A DNA stretch of 64,000 bases from Poriferisodalis sp963663635 (GCA_963663635.2 CAXXMY010000022.1:1-64000), one strand, 5' to 3'. Positions 17,713 through 26,611 are shown, numbered from the stretch's first letter. Notes: generated from the letters alone by a model not told the origin. Translations and numbers: made by a program.

Positions 17713-18593
17713 TGGGGTGCTCCTTCGGCTATTTCGCTGAGTTCTGCGGTGTGGCGAGCGTCGGTGTTGCTCGCGCCTCCCGGATCCTGAACAGCGTCGA
17801 CGCTCGTCGGACTGGCGTAGGGGTTGCGCGGCGTGGGCTTCAAGTGAATCTCTCTCGCGAGCTCTCGGTAGGCGAGAGCCCCACGACTCGTCGGGGCATA
17901 GATCGTCACCGGCAGGCCAACGCTGGGTGCTTCTGCGAGCCGAACGGTTCGAGGCACGACAATCTGGCACACCAGATCGCCGAAGTGTGTCCTCACCTCG
18001 TTCACCACTTCTGCTGCCAGTCGAGTTCGGGCGTCATACATCACCATGACGATGGCGGCAATGACCAGGGCAGGATTCAGCCCTTCGCGGATCATCTCCA
18101 CGTTGTGCAGCAGTTGTCCTAGTCCTTCCAGGGCGTAGTACTCGCACTGCACTGGCACCAGGATCTCTGTCGCGGCGCTGAGTGCATTAACCGTCAAGAG
18201 TCCTAGCGATGGTGGACAATCGATGAAGACATAGTCGTAATCGTCAACGATGGGCTGAAGTGCCTGCCGAAGCTTCAACTCGCGACTGAAGGCCGACACT
18301 AACTCGATCTCTGCCCCAGACATTTCGAGGCGCGCGGGCGCCACGGCGAAGCGTTCGATCTGAGTTGGCCTGATGCACTCGGAAATCGTGGCTTCGCCCA
18401 GGAGCACCTGATACATCGACATGTCGAGCGCGCGTGGATCGATGCCGGCGCCGGTTGCAGCGTTGCCTTGGGGATCCATGTCAACTAAGAGCGTCCGGTA
18501 GCCTTGGTCCGCGAGCGACGCGCACAGGTTCACGGCCGTGGTTGTCTTGCCAACACCACCCTTTTGGTTCGTCACTGCGATAATCCGGCCCAT
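17709..18593 (-). CDS. parA: Chromosome partitioning ATPase ParA
   Basis: The protein of 294 residues starts MGRIIAVTNQKGGVGKTTTA, the deviant Walker A of ParA/MinD ATPases. The DMDPQGNAATGAG and YVFIDCPPSLG motifs complete the ATP site. It binds DNA non-specifically when ATP-bound and moves ParB-parS complexes. I chose the ATG at 18593 because the family starts there; the longer upstream frame overlaps parS. It is co-translated with parB. Confidence 0.96.
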   Translation of the reverse strand: MGRIIAVTNQKGGVGKTTTAVNLCASLADQGYRTLLVDMDPQGNAATGAGIDPRALDMSMYQVLLGEATISECIRPTQIERFAVAPARLEMSGAEIELVSAFSRELKLRQALQPIVDDYDYVFIDCPPSLGLLTVNALSAATEILVPVQCEYYALEGLGQLLHNVEMIREGLNPALVIAAIVMVMYDARTRLAAEVVNEVRTHFGDLVCQIVVPRTVRLAEAPSVGLPVTIYAPTSRGALAYRELAREIHLKPTPRNPYASPTSVDAVQDPGGASNTDARHTAELSEIAEGAPQ

Positions 18594-18694
18594 GCAACCT
18601 CCGATCGCCACCAATTCTGCCTCAGGGTACGCCAGACCGCCGAAACCGAACGGATTTCCTCGCACGCACCACACCGTGCGATTACGGACGGCAG

Positions 18695-18710
18695 TGTTTC
18701 ACGTGAAACG
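18695..18710. other. parS: parS centromere site
   Basis: The sequence TGTTTCACGTGAAACG contains the perfect palindrome GTTTCACGTGAAAC, the bacterial ParB-binding consensus. It lies between parA and rsmG, about 12 kb from oriC. I saw no second perfect copy in the window. Confidence 0.95.
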
Positions 18711-18805
18711 TCTGAACTACGGTGACTTTTCCAATGTCGGCGAGCGAGACCGCTCGAAAAGCCAGCGCGCCGTGGGTGCGAGCACGACGCCCACCGCGAG
18801 GCCGT

Positions 18806-18837
18806 GGCCCGAGCGGCCCGTGAGCGAAACTAACAAG
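18806..18837 (-). repeat. Dispersed intergenic repeat, copy C
   Basis: The plus strand reads GGCCCGAGCGGCCCGTGAGC followed by GAAACTAACAAG, the complement of the family with a few changes. It lies in the leader of rsmG, between parS and the rsmG start. Confidence 0.6.
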
Positions 18838-18847
18838 AACGAGACTC

Positions 18848-19498
18848 ATGGCGTCACCACACAGGCCACCACCTTATGGCGGAAGCCCTGAAGAATCCAT
18901 TCGACAGCTGCTGCAGCGCAGCCAACAGCAGGGTTTCTTGGGACCGGGAGATGTGCTCGAGCATCTTGAGCACGCCCGAGCCCATGGCAGAGCGGCGAAA
19001 CCGGCGGCGGGGGAGCTCTGGTGCGATCTTGGCAGCGGCGGGGGAGTGCCAGGCCTCGTTCTGGCGCTGGAATGTCCAAGCATCCGGCTCGTCTTGCTGG
19101 ACCGATCACACCGCCGGACGGAGTTCTTGAGCGAAGCTGTGCGTGATCTTGATCTCACGGCGCGCATTGCCGTTTTGTCAGGTGATGCGACCGATGTCGC
19201 ATACCTCGAGGACCATCGACATGCCTACGACGGCGTAGTGAGCCGCGCCTTCGGTCCCCCGGCGGCAGTCGCCGAGTGCGGCGTCGGTCTCATGCGTCTG
19301 GGCGGCCGGCTGGTTGTCAGCGAGCCGCCCGGCGCCGACGCATCACGATGGCCCGAAACGCCACTGCGTCGACTCGGGCTGGTTTACCGCGGCACGGCTG
19401 GCACGGTTCCAAGCTTCGCCGTGCTCGAACGCACCGTAGAAGCCGCCGATGAATATCCACGACCGTGGAAGCGGATCCGGAAGCGGCCGCTTTTTTAA
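18848..19498 (+). CDS. rsmG: 16S rRNA (guanine-527-N7) methyltransferase RsmG
   Basis: The protein of 216 residues has the SAM-binding motif LWCDLGSGGGVPGLVLA and the RsmG block LLDRSHRRTEFLSEAV, then YDGVVSRAFGPPAAV. It methylates N7 of G527 in 16S rRNA. In most actinobacteria the gene is co-directional with jag, parA and parB. Here it is on the opposite strand, divergent from parA and convergent with the KH-R3H gene. The last codons form the palindrome AAGCGGCCGCTT followed by T's. Confidence 0.93.
   Translation: MASPHRPPPYGGSPEESIRQLLQRSQQQGFLGPGDVLEHLEHARAHGRAAKPAAGELWCDLGSGGGVPGLVLALECPSIRLVLLDRSHRRTEFLSEAVRDLDLTARIAVLSGDATDVAYLEDHRHAYDGVVSRAFGPPAAVAECGVGLMRLGGRLVVSEPPGADASRWPETPLRRLGLVYRGTAGTVPSFAVLERTVEAADEYPRPWKRIRKRPLF
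19481..19495 (+). terminator. Possible terminator at the rsmG end
   Basis: The 12-base palindrome AAGCGGCCGCTT is followed by TTTT just before the rsmG stop and between two converging genes. The stem can be only about four pairs with a four-base loop, so it is weak. Confidence 0.3.
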
Positions 19499-19511
19499 GC
19501 CAACCCGCTTC

Positions 19512-20000
19512 TCAGGTCGACGCTGGGACGAGAACGACCCGACGTCTGGGTTCATCTCCGACAGAAATCGTGTCGACGCCGTCGATCTCATTGACGGTGT
19601 CATGCACGATCTTGCGGTCAGCGGCGTTCATCGGCTCAAGTCCGCGCTCAGTACCGCGCTCTCGCACCGCTTCGGCGAGTTCGCGAACGTACGCCTCAAG
19701 TGCCGCTCGGCGACGCTGGCGATAGCCACCGACATCGACCCGGACGCGCGCCCGGGGCATTCCGGGGAGCCGGCGTTGCAGCATTGTCTTGGAGACCTCC
19801 TGCAGCGCGACGACGTGACGCCCCCTCGGGCCGATGAGAAGCCCGAGCGTGTCGTTGGACCCTTCGAGATTTACCTCGAAGCTGTCGTCGTCGAGCGCCA
19901 CCGGCGCTGCCTTCGCGTCAATGCCGAAGGCGACCGCCAATCCGTCCAGGAACTCCTGCACCATTTCTTGTTGTTCTGCCACCGTTGTTTCATCTGTCAT
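19512..20000 (-). CDS. KH-R3H RNA-binding protein (Jag C-terminal half)
   Basis: The protein of 162 residues has a KH domain with the GxxG loop inside LGLLIGPRGRHVVALQEV. It also has an R3H domain with the RxxxH motif in NAADRKIVHDTVNE. Jag/KhpB-type proteins bind RNA and influence cell division and wall synthesis. I chose the ATG at 20000 because GAGGAG sits six bases before it. No Jag-N domain is attached; that domain is encoded separately at 26055-26570 beside yidC. The island at 20001-26054 lies between the two. Confidence 0.88.
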   Translation of the reverse strand: MTDETTVAEQQEMVQEFLDGLAVAFGIDAKAAPVALDDDSFEVNLEGSNDTLGLLIGPRGRHVVALQEVSKTMLQRRLPGMPRARVRVDVGGYRQRRRAALEAYVRELAEAVRERGTERGLEPMNAADRKIVHDTVNEIDGVDTISVGDEPRRRVVLVPAST

Positions 20001-20174
20001 CGTCATCTCCTCGGATCGGCGGTCAAGACGTCGCCTCCAGTGCATACGTCGGCTAGTGGGCGCAACGTTCGTTGTTCACGCGCCAACAGAGGTGCTCAGC
20101 CTACGGACACCCGGCCCCGGTGCACCGTTGCTCGAACGCTTACCATCGACGAAAGGCGCCAGGAAGAGTAACCG

Positions 20175-21239
20175 TCAGGAAGAGCCGGCCTCGCACTCGA
20201 GCGGGTCGGGATAGAACTGAGCGCAATACGCTCGGTACTTCATCACCTCACCGTCAGAACGCGTGAGCCGAGGGCGAGGAACATAGTGCTTGTGGCTCCA
20301 GATGGCCACGTCCTGCTGCACATCCTGAATCTGTATACCCGCCACGAACTTGTTGATAATGGGAGCGCGCATCCGCCGTGGCAGAAATCTCAATCCGGGG
20401 ATTCGTCGTTTCGGGTTGCGAAGCTCACGCACCCGCGAGACGATCGACAGGTTGATCAGCGTGCCGTCGACAGGGGTCGCCAATACCCAAAGTCGCGCAT
20501 CCATGCCAATCGAATGTTCCCGGAACTCCACGAATGAGTAACCCAGCCCGACGATTCGTGCAACGGCCGTCACCTCAAGGCTGAGTTTCCCAAACATGGC
20601 GATCTTCCGGGTGGTGGTAAACCCAAATCGGCTTTCGAGACACGGTCCCTCAATCGACACCGGCGTCTCATTCGTTACCTGGCCATAGCCGTGGACATAG
20701 CTCAGGTGGGCGATGTCCACGGAGTTCTCGCTCGTCTCCTGCGGATGGCCGGGGAAGCGCACTGTCCAGAGCTGCAAGCCGCTCCAGTCACCTCCGTGAG
20801 GGGGCAAGGCTGGCAGCTGCCACTGCGAGGGTCGACCGTGCATTCCCCACCAAGCAAAGAGCAGGCCATCGATTTCCCGTGTCTCGAAAACTCGCAAATT
20901 CGCCTCCCGCTCCGGGGCCGCAGCAGGCGTGGCGACGCAACGCCCGCTTGCATCGAACTCGAAGCCGTGAAATGGACAGATGAGCCGGCCGCCAACAATA
21001 CGTCCACCTGCGGCAGGTCCCAAATCTGAGCCCATATGGGGACATACCGACTCGGCGACGCAGAAGCTCCCGTCCTCGTCGCACCAAACCACGATGTTCA
21101 TCCCCATCCAAGCCTGATGAACGAGCTGCTCCTTCCGAACCGCTTCACGGGTTCCGACGAAGTACCAGCCCTCGGGAAATGGAGGCAGCGAACGTACGTT
21201 CGCGTTTGCATCGATTCCGGTCGGCATTGCGTTACTCAC
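20175..21239 (-). CDS. Rieske non-heme iron oxygenase, alpha-subunit type
   Basis: The protein of 354 residues has an N-terminal Rieske [2Fe-2S] domain with CPHMGSDLG and CPFHGFEFD, the Cys/His ligand pairs. The catalytic domain shows NSVDIAHLSYVHG, the mononuclear iron motif with two His. It would need separate ferredoxin and reductase partners, not present here. The overall pattern is closest, by eye, to steroid-type oxygenases such as KshA or cholesterol desaturases, but the substrate cannot be read. It lies in the accessory island with the GPP34-P450 gene. The start is an ATG-led MSNAMPTG. Confidence 0.85.
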   Translation of the reverse strand: MSNAMPTGIDANANVRSLPPFPEGWYFVGTREAVRKEQLVHQAWMGMNIVVWCDEDGSFCVAESVCPHMGSDLGPAAGGRIVGGRLICPFHGFEFDASGRCVATPAAAPEREANLRVFETREIDGLLFAWWGMHGRPSQWQLPALPPHGGDWSGLQLWTVRFPGHPQETSENSVDIAHLSYVHGYGQVTNETPVSIEGPCLESRFGFTTTRKIAMFGKLSLEVTAVARIVGLGYSFVEFREHSIGMDARLWVLATPVDGTLINLSIVSRVRELRNPKRRIPGLRFLPRRMRAPIINKFVAGIQIQDVQQDVAIWSHKHYVPRPRLTRSDGEVMKYRAYCAQFYPDPLECEAGSS

Positions 21240-21450
21240 CTCACCCGGAATCAGGTTTCGCCGGCGGATCCAAGCGCCGCACCACCACCTTCAGCCAACC
21301 CAGACCAAACCCGACACGAATTCCGAAATGAGAGATCACAAGTCGCCATAGTAACTGTGACCATGAAGAGTGAGTCACACCGGGTTTGGTACTGGCTCTG
21401 GGGTCCTTGGGACGTTCGGCGAACTCCATCGGTGGATGCTCCTATGTTTG

Positions 21451-22665
21451 TCAACTCCCGGTCTGTGCGAGGTGTCGCTGGTAGCGTTCGGCGAGGTCGC
21501 GGTTGTGGATGATGCCTCTTTCGAGTTCGGATATCCGGTTGGGTGCGGCTCCGAGGGCTCGGGCTGTCTGGTGGATGGTGAGCCCTCGTTGGGTGCGGTG
21601 GCGGCGCAGGTCCGCTCCGTGGGCGACGTCGGGCGGGTCGATGATCAGCTTGTAGACCTCGCGTGCGATGTGGCGTTTGAGGCAGCGGAGTATCTCGCGT
21701 CGGGTCTTGCCCTCGGCGGTGAGGCGGGCGGCGTAGGCGATGCTGCGCTCGTCGACGCGCAGGCGGACCATCGCGATGCGCCACAGTGCGTTGTTGGCCT
21801 GGCGGTTGCCGCCGCGGTTGAGCCGGTGGCGCACCGTTCGGCCTGAGGACGCCTCGATGGGGCTGGTGCCGCACAGGGCGGCGAAGGACGCCTCGCTGCG
21901 CAGCCGCTCGGGGTTGTCGCCGGCGGCGACGAGCAGCGCGGCCGCGGTCTCCGCGCCGACGCCGCAAGCGCCCAGCAGCGCCGGGTTGGCTCGTTCGCAC
22001 AGGCGGCGCAGCTCGGCGTCAAGGTGCTTGATCTCCGCGGTGAGAGCCTGGTGGCGGCGGGCCAGGGAGCGCAGCGCCCGCTTGGCCGCAGCGCGGACGA
22101 GATCACCGTCTGTGCCGGGCCGCATCCGGGCGCAGGCCTCGACGGTGCGGGCCGTGTTCAGTGCCCGCAGGCGGTCTTTGACGGGCTCGGGGGCGGTCAC
22201 GACGACAGCGTCGATCTGGTTGGCGGCGACGGTGCGGGCCTTGACCGCGGAGCGGCGCGCCACACGCAGGGTCCTGATCGCCTCGACGCATCCGTCGGCG
22301 CTCTTGGGCACCACTGCGGCACTGCCGTTGAGCGCGGCCCGCGCCGCTGCCTCCGCGTCGACGGTGTCGGTCTTGCCGCGGCGGCGGCGCATCTGGCGGT
22401 TCGGGCGGTTCACATCGACGACGTCGACGCCGGCAGCCGTGAGGTGCCGGGCGAGGCCCGCGCCGTAGGAGCCGGTTCCCTCCACGCCGACGCGCTCGAC
22501 GCTGCCGTGGCCGCCGAGCCATCCCAGCAGCGCCGTGTAGCCGGCGGTGTCCGCGTCGAACGCGGCGCTGCCCAAGACCCGTCCGGCGCCGTCGAGGACG
22601 GCGGCGACATGGGTGTGCTTGTGGGTGTCGACCCCGCCGAATACGGCGGGGTGGTCCTGTGTCAT
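21451..22665 (-). CDS. IS110 transposase with extra C-terminal HTH
   Basis: The protein of 404 residues has the RuvC-like DEDD catalytic set: GVDTHKHTHVAAV, VGVEGTGSYGAG, then DVVDVNRPNRQM and KTDTVDAEAAARAAL. The second domain carries the serine in AALCGTSPIEASSGR followed by RLNRGGNRQANNALW. Such recombinases work with a bridge RNA that selects target and donor. Unusually, about 55 residues at the end (from ADLRRHRTQRGLTIHQTARA) form an Xre-like helix-turn-helix. No frame break is seen, so it may be active. Confidence 0.9.
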   Translation of the reverse strand: MTQDHPAVFGGVDTHKHTHVAAVLDGAGRVLGSAAFDADTAGYTALLGWLGGHGSVERVGVEGTGSYGAGLARHLTAAGVDVVDVNRPNRQMRRRRGKTDTVDAEAAARAALNGSAAVVPKSADGCVEAIRTLRVARRSAVKARTVAANQIDAVVVTAPEPVKDRLRALNTARTVEACARMRPGTDGDLVRAAAKRALRSLARRHQALTAEIKHLDAELRRLCERANPALLGACGVGAETAAALLVAAGDNPERLRSEASFAALCGTSPIEASSGRTVRHRLNRGGNRQANNALWRIAMVRLRVDERSIAYAARLTAEGKTRREILRCLKRHIAREVYKLIIDPPDVAHGADLRRHRTQRGLTIHQTARALGAAPNRISELERGIIHNRDLAERYQRHLAQTGS

Positions 22666-22883
22666 GATGGTGATGCCTCCTTGTGGTCATCTCACTGTCG
22701 GGGGCGCCACCGGCCGCGACGGCGGACAGAACACTCACGGTGTGGCTTACAAGGCTCCTATCGGGTCACATCCGTCGGGCCGGTCGGTGCGCGCCCCGCC
22801 GACCAGAGAAAGCCGACAGATCCACCGCAGGGCACCACGAGGGGCCGGTTGCAACTCGGGTCAGACCCTCTCCTGCCGACAGG
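22666..22883 (-). ncRNA. Candidate IS110 bridge RNA region
   Basis: This non-coding leader directly precedes the IS110 transposase. It can form a perfect six-pair stem, GGTCGG with CCGACC (22782-22787 and 22799-22804), around an 11-base loop, within a longer GC-rich structured stretch. Known IS110 bridge RNAs come from this position. The RNA itself is inferred; its ends are unknown. Confidence 0.4.
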
Positions 22884-23819
22884 GCCCAACCATTATGAGT
22901 GTTGCAAGTGAACGGTCATGATGACCGTTGCCAACACATGCAGCCGACCGATGGAGGTGTCCGGTATGGCAGCGAGGCTGAGTTTGGATGAGCGGGTGTT
23001 CATCGAGTCGTCGCTCGGGGCGGGCCGCAGCGTCGCGGACGCAGCGCAGCGGCTGGGCCGTGACCGGTCCACGGTGCATCGCGAGCTGGCCCGCTGCGCC
23101 GGGCGGGCGGGCTATGACGCCCGCGCGGCGCACGCGGCGCCATGCGCGAGGGCGCGACGAGAGCGAACGCCCAAGCCGGCGGTCGATCGGGTGCTGGCCG
23201 CCGCGGTCGATGAGCGCTTGAAGCTGCGCTGGTCCCCGCACGCCGCGGCGGCGGACCTGCGCGAGGCGGGCATGAGCGTGTGCGCGGAGACGATCTATCG
23301 GGCGTGCTACGCGAACGACGCGCGCAGCGGCCTGCCCGCCGGCACCTGGGCGAAGCTGCCGCGGCGCGCCCGGCGCCGTCGGCCGCGCAGCGTCGCGCAG
23401 GCCCAAAAGCCCAGCCCGCTGGGGGAATACCGGCCGACAGCCGACCGGCCCGACGGCTACGGCGCGCCCCAGGTCGCCGCCGCGGCCGCCGCGGCGCTGG
23501 GCCGCCAGCCCGCAGCGCTCGTGCGCACCCTCACCTGGGACCAAGGCCGCGAGATGGCCCGCTGGGCCGACATCGAAGCCGCGCTCGGCATCGAGGTGTT
23601 CTTCTGCGAGCCGCGCTCGCCGTGGCAGCGACCCACCAACGAGCAGACCAACGCGCAGCTGTGCCGATGGCTCCCAAAAGGCACCAGCCTCGACATCGCG
23701 CAGCTGCGGCTCTCGGTCATCGAGGACAAACTCAACCACATGCCCCGCCGACTCCACCACTGGGCATCAGCCGCCGACATCTACACTCAACTCACTTGCA
23801 ACCACCGGTAGAGCTTGCC
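22884..23819 (+). mobile_element. IS30-family element, internally deleted, copy 1
   Basis: The right end, CTTGCAACCACC then GGTAGAGCTTGCC, matches the end of the copy at 30616-31380. The left end keeps GTTGCAAGTGAACGG but the outer 17 bases no longer match, perhaps because the IS110 element lies against it. The element is in inverted orientation to copy 2. Together the two copies bracket the GPP34-P450 gene, yidC-rpmH and dnaA. Confidence 0.8.
22966..23811 (+). pseudogene. IS30 transposase with catalytic segment deleted
   Basis: The N-terminal helix-turn-helix is present (DAAQRLGRDRSTVHRELARC). After GEYRPTADRP the frame jumps directly to DGYGAPQVAAAA. Compared with copy 2, about 43 residues are missing, including the GHCESDLTVG segment that carries the first catalytic Asp. 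The ends of the gap share GCCCG, so a short-repeat deletion fits. Reading frame is kept, but the protein cannot be an active DDE enzyme. The start MAARLSLDERVF matches copy 2. Confidence 0.85.
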
Positions 23820-23981
23820 CTTCCTCAGCGACACCTCTTCGCGCCCCAACGCACATCGCCGCACACATCAGGCAAACCCAAACCGCGCGAAAGAATCCGG
23901 TCACGCAAGTTACACTGTGCAACGCAACCACACGTATCGCGCGTCAACGCTGTAGCTACGCCAAGAGAGAAGCAGCATTCG

Positions 23982-26012
23982 ATGGCCCAATCTACACAGT
24001 CCGCCACCACACGACTGCTTGGCCTGCCTGAGGAACTTATTCTCATGCTCCTCAACGAGGAGACGGGTTACTTCCGCCAAGTACCAGGCTGGAATCTGAA
24101 CTGTGCCGCTATCGGTGCCGTGCTTGCAGAACTGTCGCTCGTGTCACGCATTGACACCGACATGACATCCCTGATTCTCTTGGACGCCACAGAAACTGGC
24201 GACCCTGTTCTCGATACAGTGCTGAATGAGATAGCCCGCGAGCCAGAGCAGCACAGCGCCCAATACTGGATTGAACGGCTCTCTCCCCAGGCAGAATCGA
24301 TCATCGACTCGACGCTTGAACGCCTTGTCCAACTCAATATCCTCGAGCATCACTCTGGTGATTTCTGGTCGTTGACACGTTCAGCATGGCAGCCAGAACT
24401 CTATGGCAACACTGAGGAAGGCACCGCAGTCGAATTCGTCAAAATGCGCATTGGGCGCATGATCTTCGACAACCACATACCAGACCCACGAGACATCATC
24501 ATCATCTGTCTTGCAAATGCATGTGACGTCCTGCGTTACACATTCGAGCTTGATGATGACGCTGAGAAACGTATCGAGCTCATTTGTCAGCTGGAATTGA
24601 TCGGCCGCGCGATCGCCAATGCAATCGAGCAAAGCCTCGCCGGCCCTGCGCTTCGGCGTCCGACGCTCTCCAAGCCGATCCCGACGGTTCCGTTACGCAA
24701 ACTCCTCTTTCACCGCCATAGTAAGGACGGCAACCTTTCCGCCTTGCTCGCCGATCTTGCCGCCCAGTACGGGCCAGTATTCCAATTCAAAATTCCGTTC
24801 TCGAAGAAGGCAAAGGTCTTCCTGGTTGGTCCCGATACGAACCGTTGGACACACCGATACGGACGGCTCTACGTTACTTCCAGAAGCTATTTCGCCGATA
24901 TCGAAAAGACCTACGGTGCCCATGGGCTCTTGCCGGCCCTTGACGGGCCCGATCATTTTCGACTGCGCAAGGCGCTGCGACCAAGCTACGGCCGCGGACG
25001 TGCAGAAGAGCAAGTCCAGGACATCATCTATCACGCCCGGTCGTACATCTCGGAATGGAAAGTGGGCGACACAATACCTATCGTCGAGAATTCTCGGCGC
25101 TACGTAAACTCGCAATTCTCGCCGTTGCTGGTCAGTATTAATTCACAAGATGTCGTCGACGACATGATCGCGTTCAAGATTCGAGCCCTCAATACGCATG
25201 TCGCGAAAGTTCTGCCCAAAATCCTGCTGCACACGCCAGGAATGAAGCGGAAAGCGAAGGCAATCGACACGGTGATGGACCGGATTCAAAGCAGCCATAC
25301 GCCCGCTCAACGCTCTGGCTGCCCTCGAGATCATGTGGATGACGTTCTCAGCCTGCACCACAGTGATCCGCAACTCATGCCAGAAGCGAATCTGCGTTTC
25401 GTCTTTACCGCACCGTTGCTCGCGAGCATGTATCTTGGCGACCAATTGAGTTTTGCCATTCACGCGATGATCTCGCAGCCGGAGACCTACGAGAAAATCC
25501 GGGTGGAAGCCGACAAGTTGTTTGCTGGCGGCGATCCGCGGCAAGAAGATCTTTCCGCTGACGCAATGGATGTCACTCAGCGATTCATTATGGAATGCCT
25601 GCGCATGTACCCGATCGTGGGCGTGTCGCTGCGAACTGTCATGAACACGTGCGTGGTCAGTGATTATGTCTTGCCGGCCGGTTCACAGGTGCACATCGCT
25701 CAGACTGCGTCGCATTACATGAGTGACGTCTTCCCGGATCCGTTCACATTCGACATCGACCGCTATCTGCCATCGCGCAAAGAACATCTCACGACCGGAT
25801 ACGCCCCGTTCGGTCTCGGCACGCACCGTTGCCTCGGCTTTCAATTGGTCGAGTGGGCGATGGCGATCAATCTGCTACTGCTCGCCCATCACTTCACATT
25901 CGAGCTTCCGCCAGCGAGCCAGGCCCTCAAGATCAGCATGGTTCCGTCGATGTCTCCGAAGAAGAAGCTGAAGTTCGTCATCACTGAGCAGAGGCACGAG
26001 CTGCCCGTCTGA
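23982..26012 (+). CDS. GPP34 (GOLPH3-like) domain fused to cytochrome P450
   Basis: This 676-residue protein opens with a GPP34-like region (about 10-220): GLPEELILMLLNEETGYF, then AIGAVLAELSLVSRIDTD, TGDPVLDTVLNEIA and ERLVQLNILEH. From about residue 237 it is a cytochrome P450. The ExxR is E538-R541 in MECLRMYP. The heme-binding loop is APFGLGTHRCLGF, with Cys617 as ligand. The I-helix reads APLLASMYLGDQ, without a normal AGxxT oxygen-activation motif. GPP34 folds bind phosphoinositides in eukaryotes, so the N-terminal part may hold the enzyme at a membrane. The third codon base is more often A or T than in the core genes, suggesting transfer. The ATG at 23982 was chosen because the longer frame runs antisense-like through the IS30 gene. 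Confidence 0.85.
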   Translation: MAQSTQSATTRLLGLPEELILMLLNEETGYFRQVPGWNLNCAAIGAVLAELSLVSRIDTDMTSLILLDATETGDPVLDTVLNEIAREPEQHSAQYWIERLSPQAESIIDSTLERLVQLNILEHHSGDFWSLTRSAWQPELYGNTEEGTAVEFVKMRIGRMIFDNHIPDPRDIIIICLANACDVLRYTFELDDDAEKRIELICQLELIGRAIANAIEQSLAGPALRRPTLSKPIPTVPLRKLLFHRHSKDGNLSALLADLAAQYGPVFQFKIPFSKKAKVFLVGPDTNRWTHRYGRLYVTSRSYFADIEKTYGAHGLLPALDGPDHFRLRKALRPSYGRGRAEEQVQDIIYHARSYISEWKVGDTIPIVENSRRYVNSQFSPLLVSINSQDVVDDMIAFKIRALNTHVAKVLPKILLHTPGMKRKAKAIDTVMDRIQSSHTPAQRSGCPRDHVDDVLSLHHSDPQLMPEANLRFVFTAPLLASMYLGDQLSFAIHAMISQPETYEKIRVEADKLFAGGDPRQEDLSADAMDVTQRFIMECLRMYPIVGVSLRTVMNTCVVSDYVLPAGSQVHIAQTASHYMSDVFPDPFTFDIDRYLPSRKEHLTTGYAPFGLGTHRCLGFQLVEWAMAINLLLLAHHFTFELPPASQALKISMVPSMSPKKKLKFVITEQRHELPV

Positions 26013-26054
26013 TTCGCAGCTGCACCTCAGCGAAGCTGGTTGGTGCGCTTGAGT

Positions 26055-26570
26055 TCAGTCCTCGTCACCATGGCCGGGAATGCGCCGTCGACGCGAGGCG
26101 GTAACACCTTGGCCGCCTTCCGGTGCCCGAGGACCCTTGTCGGTCGTCTTTGCCGCACCGCTGGTGGCGGTCGGGGCCTTGGTCGACGCGGTGCTCGGCT
26201 GACGCTGCACGCTCGCCTTGCCTGACTGCGCCCCGGATCCGCGCCGACGCCGTGAGCGTCGACGTCCGGACTGACTCCCGCTGTTCTGTCCTTGACGTTG
26301 CGACGGTGCCCGCTTCGCCGACTGTCGGTTCGCACCCGAGTGGCGACGCGGTCGGCGCCGGTCGCGGCGTGACTCGCCCAGCCGAGGCGGTGGACCGGTC
26401 GGCCGGACGCGAACACGCACCCTCGCAGGGTGACGCCGCAGTCCCCATCGGGATCTCGACGGCGCTGCGAGGACTTCCACATCGGCGTCCTCGAGCGCTA
26501 TTGACAGCGCTTTGAGTGCGCGGTCAGTTGCGGCCTCGACGGTCGATCCGCTGACGATGACCCACTCCAT
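26055..26570 (-). CDS. Stand-alone Jag-N domain protein with basic tail
   Basis: The first 57 residues (MEWVIVSGSTVEAATDRALK, ALEDADVEVLA, WGLRRHPARVRVRVRP) match the Jag-N domain, including its GxxxxxPARVRV end. About 110 Arg/Ser/Gln-rich residues follow and look disordered and RNA-binding. The full Jag protein of other phyla is Jag-N, then KH, then R3H. Here the KH-R3H part is a separate gene at 19512-20000. This gene lies 41 bases after yidC on the same strand, the normal place for jag. Confidence 0.75.
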   Translation of the reverse strand: MEWVIVSGSTVEAATDRALKALSIALEDADVEVLAAPSRSRWGLRRHPARVRVRVRPTGPPPRLGESRRDRRRPRRHSGANRQSAKRAPSQRQGQNSGSQSGRRRSRRRRGSGAQSGKASVQRQPSTASTKAPTATSGAAKTTDKGPRAPEGGQGVTASRRRRIPGHGDED

Positions 26571-26611
26571 TACGCAGTCTCACCTGCCCCGCGGCGCTTG
26601 GGGGTTCGACG

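Larger units (their letters stand above)
21250..22883 (-). mobile_element. IS110-family insertion sequence
   Basis: The element contains one apparently intact transposase at 21451-22665. It has about 200 bases of non-coding DNA beyond the stop and about 215 bases before the start. IS110 elements often lack terminal inverted repeats, so both ends given here are approximate. The upstream side abuts, and may interrupt, the left end of the IS30 copy at 22884. The non-coding leader is where IS110 elements encode a bridge RNA. Confidence 0.7.

Noticed and set aside
23280..23981. A 910-residue reading of the P450 gene beginning inside the IS30 element
   Set aside because: The first 230 residues are an off-frame reading of the IS30 transposase; the GPP34 region begins at 23982.
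25300..25480. A frameshift in the P450 I-helix explaining the missing AGxxT motif
   Set aside because: The frame stays open and both flanking P450 motifs are in the same frame, so the motif is changed rather than shifted.
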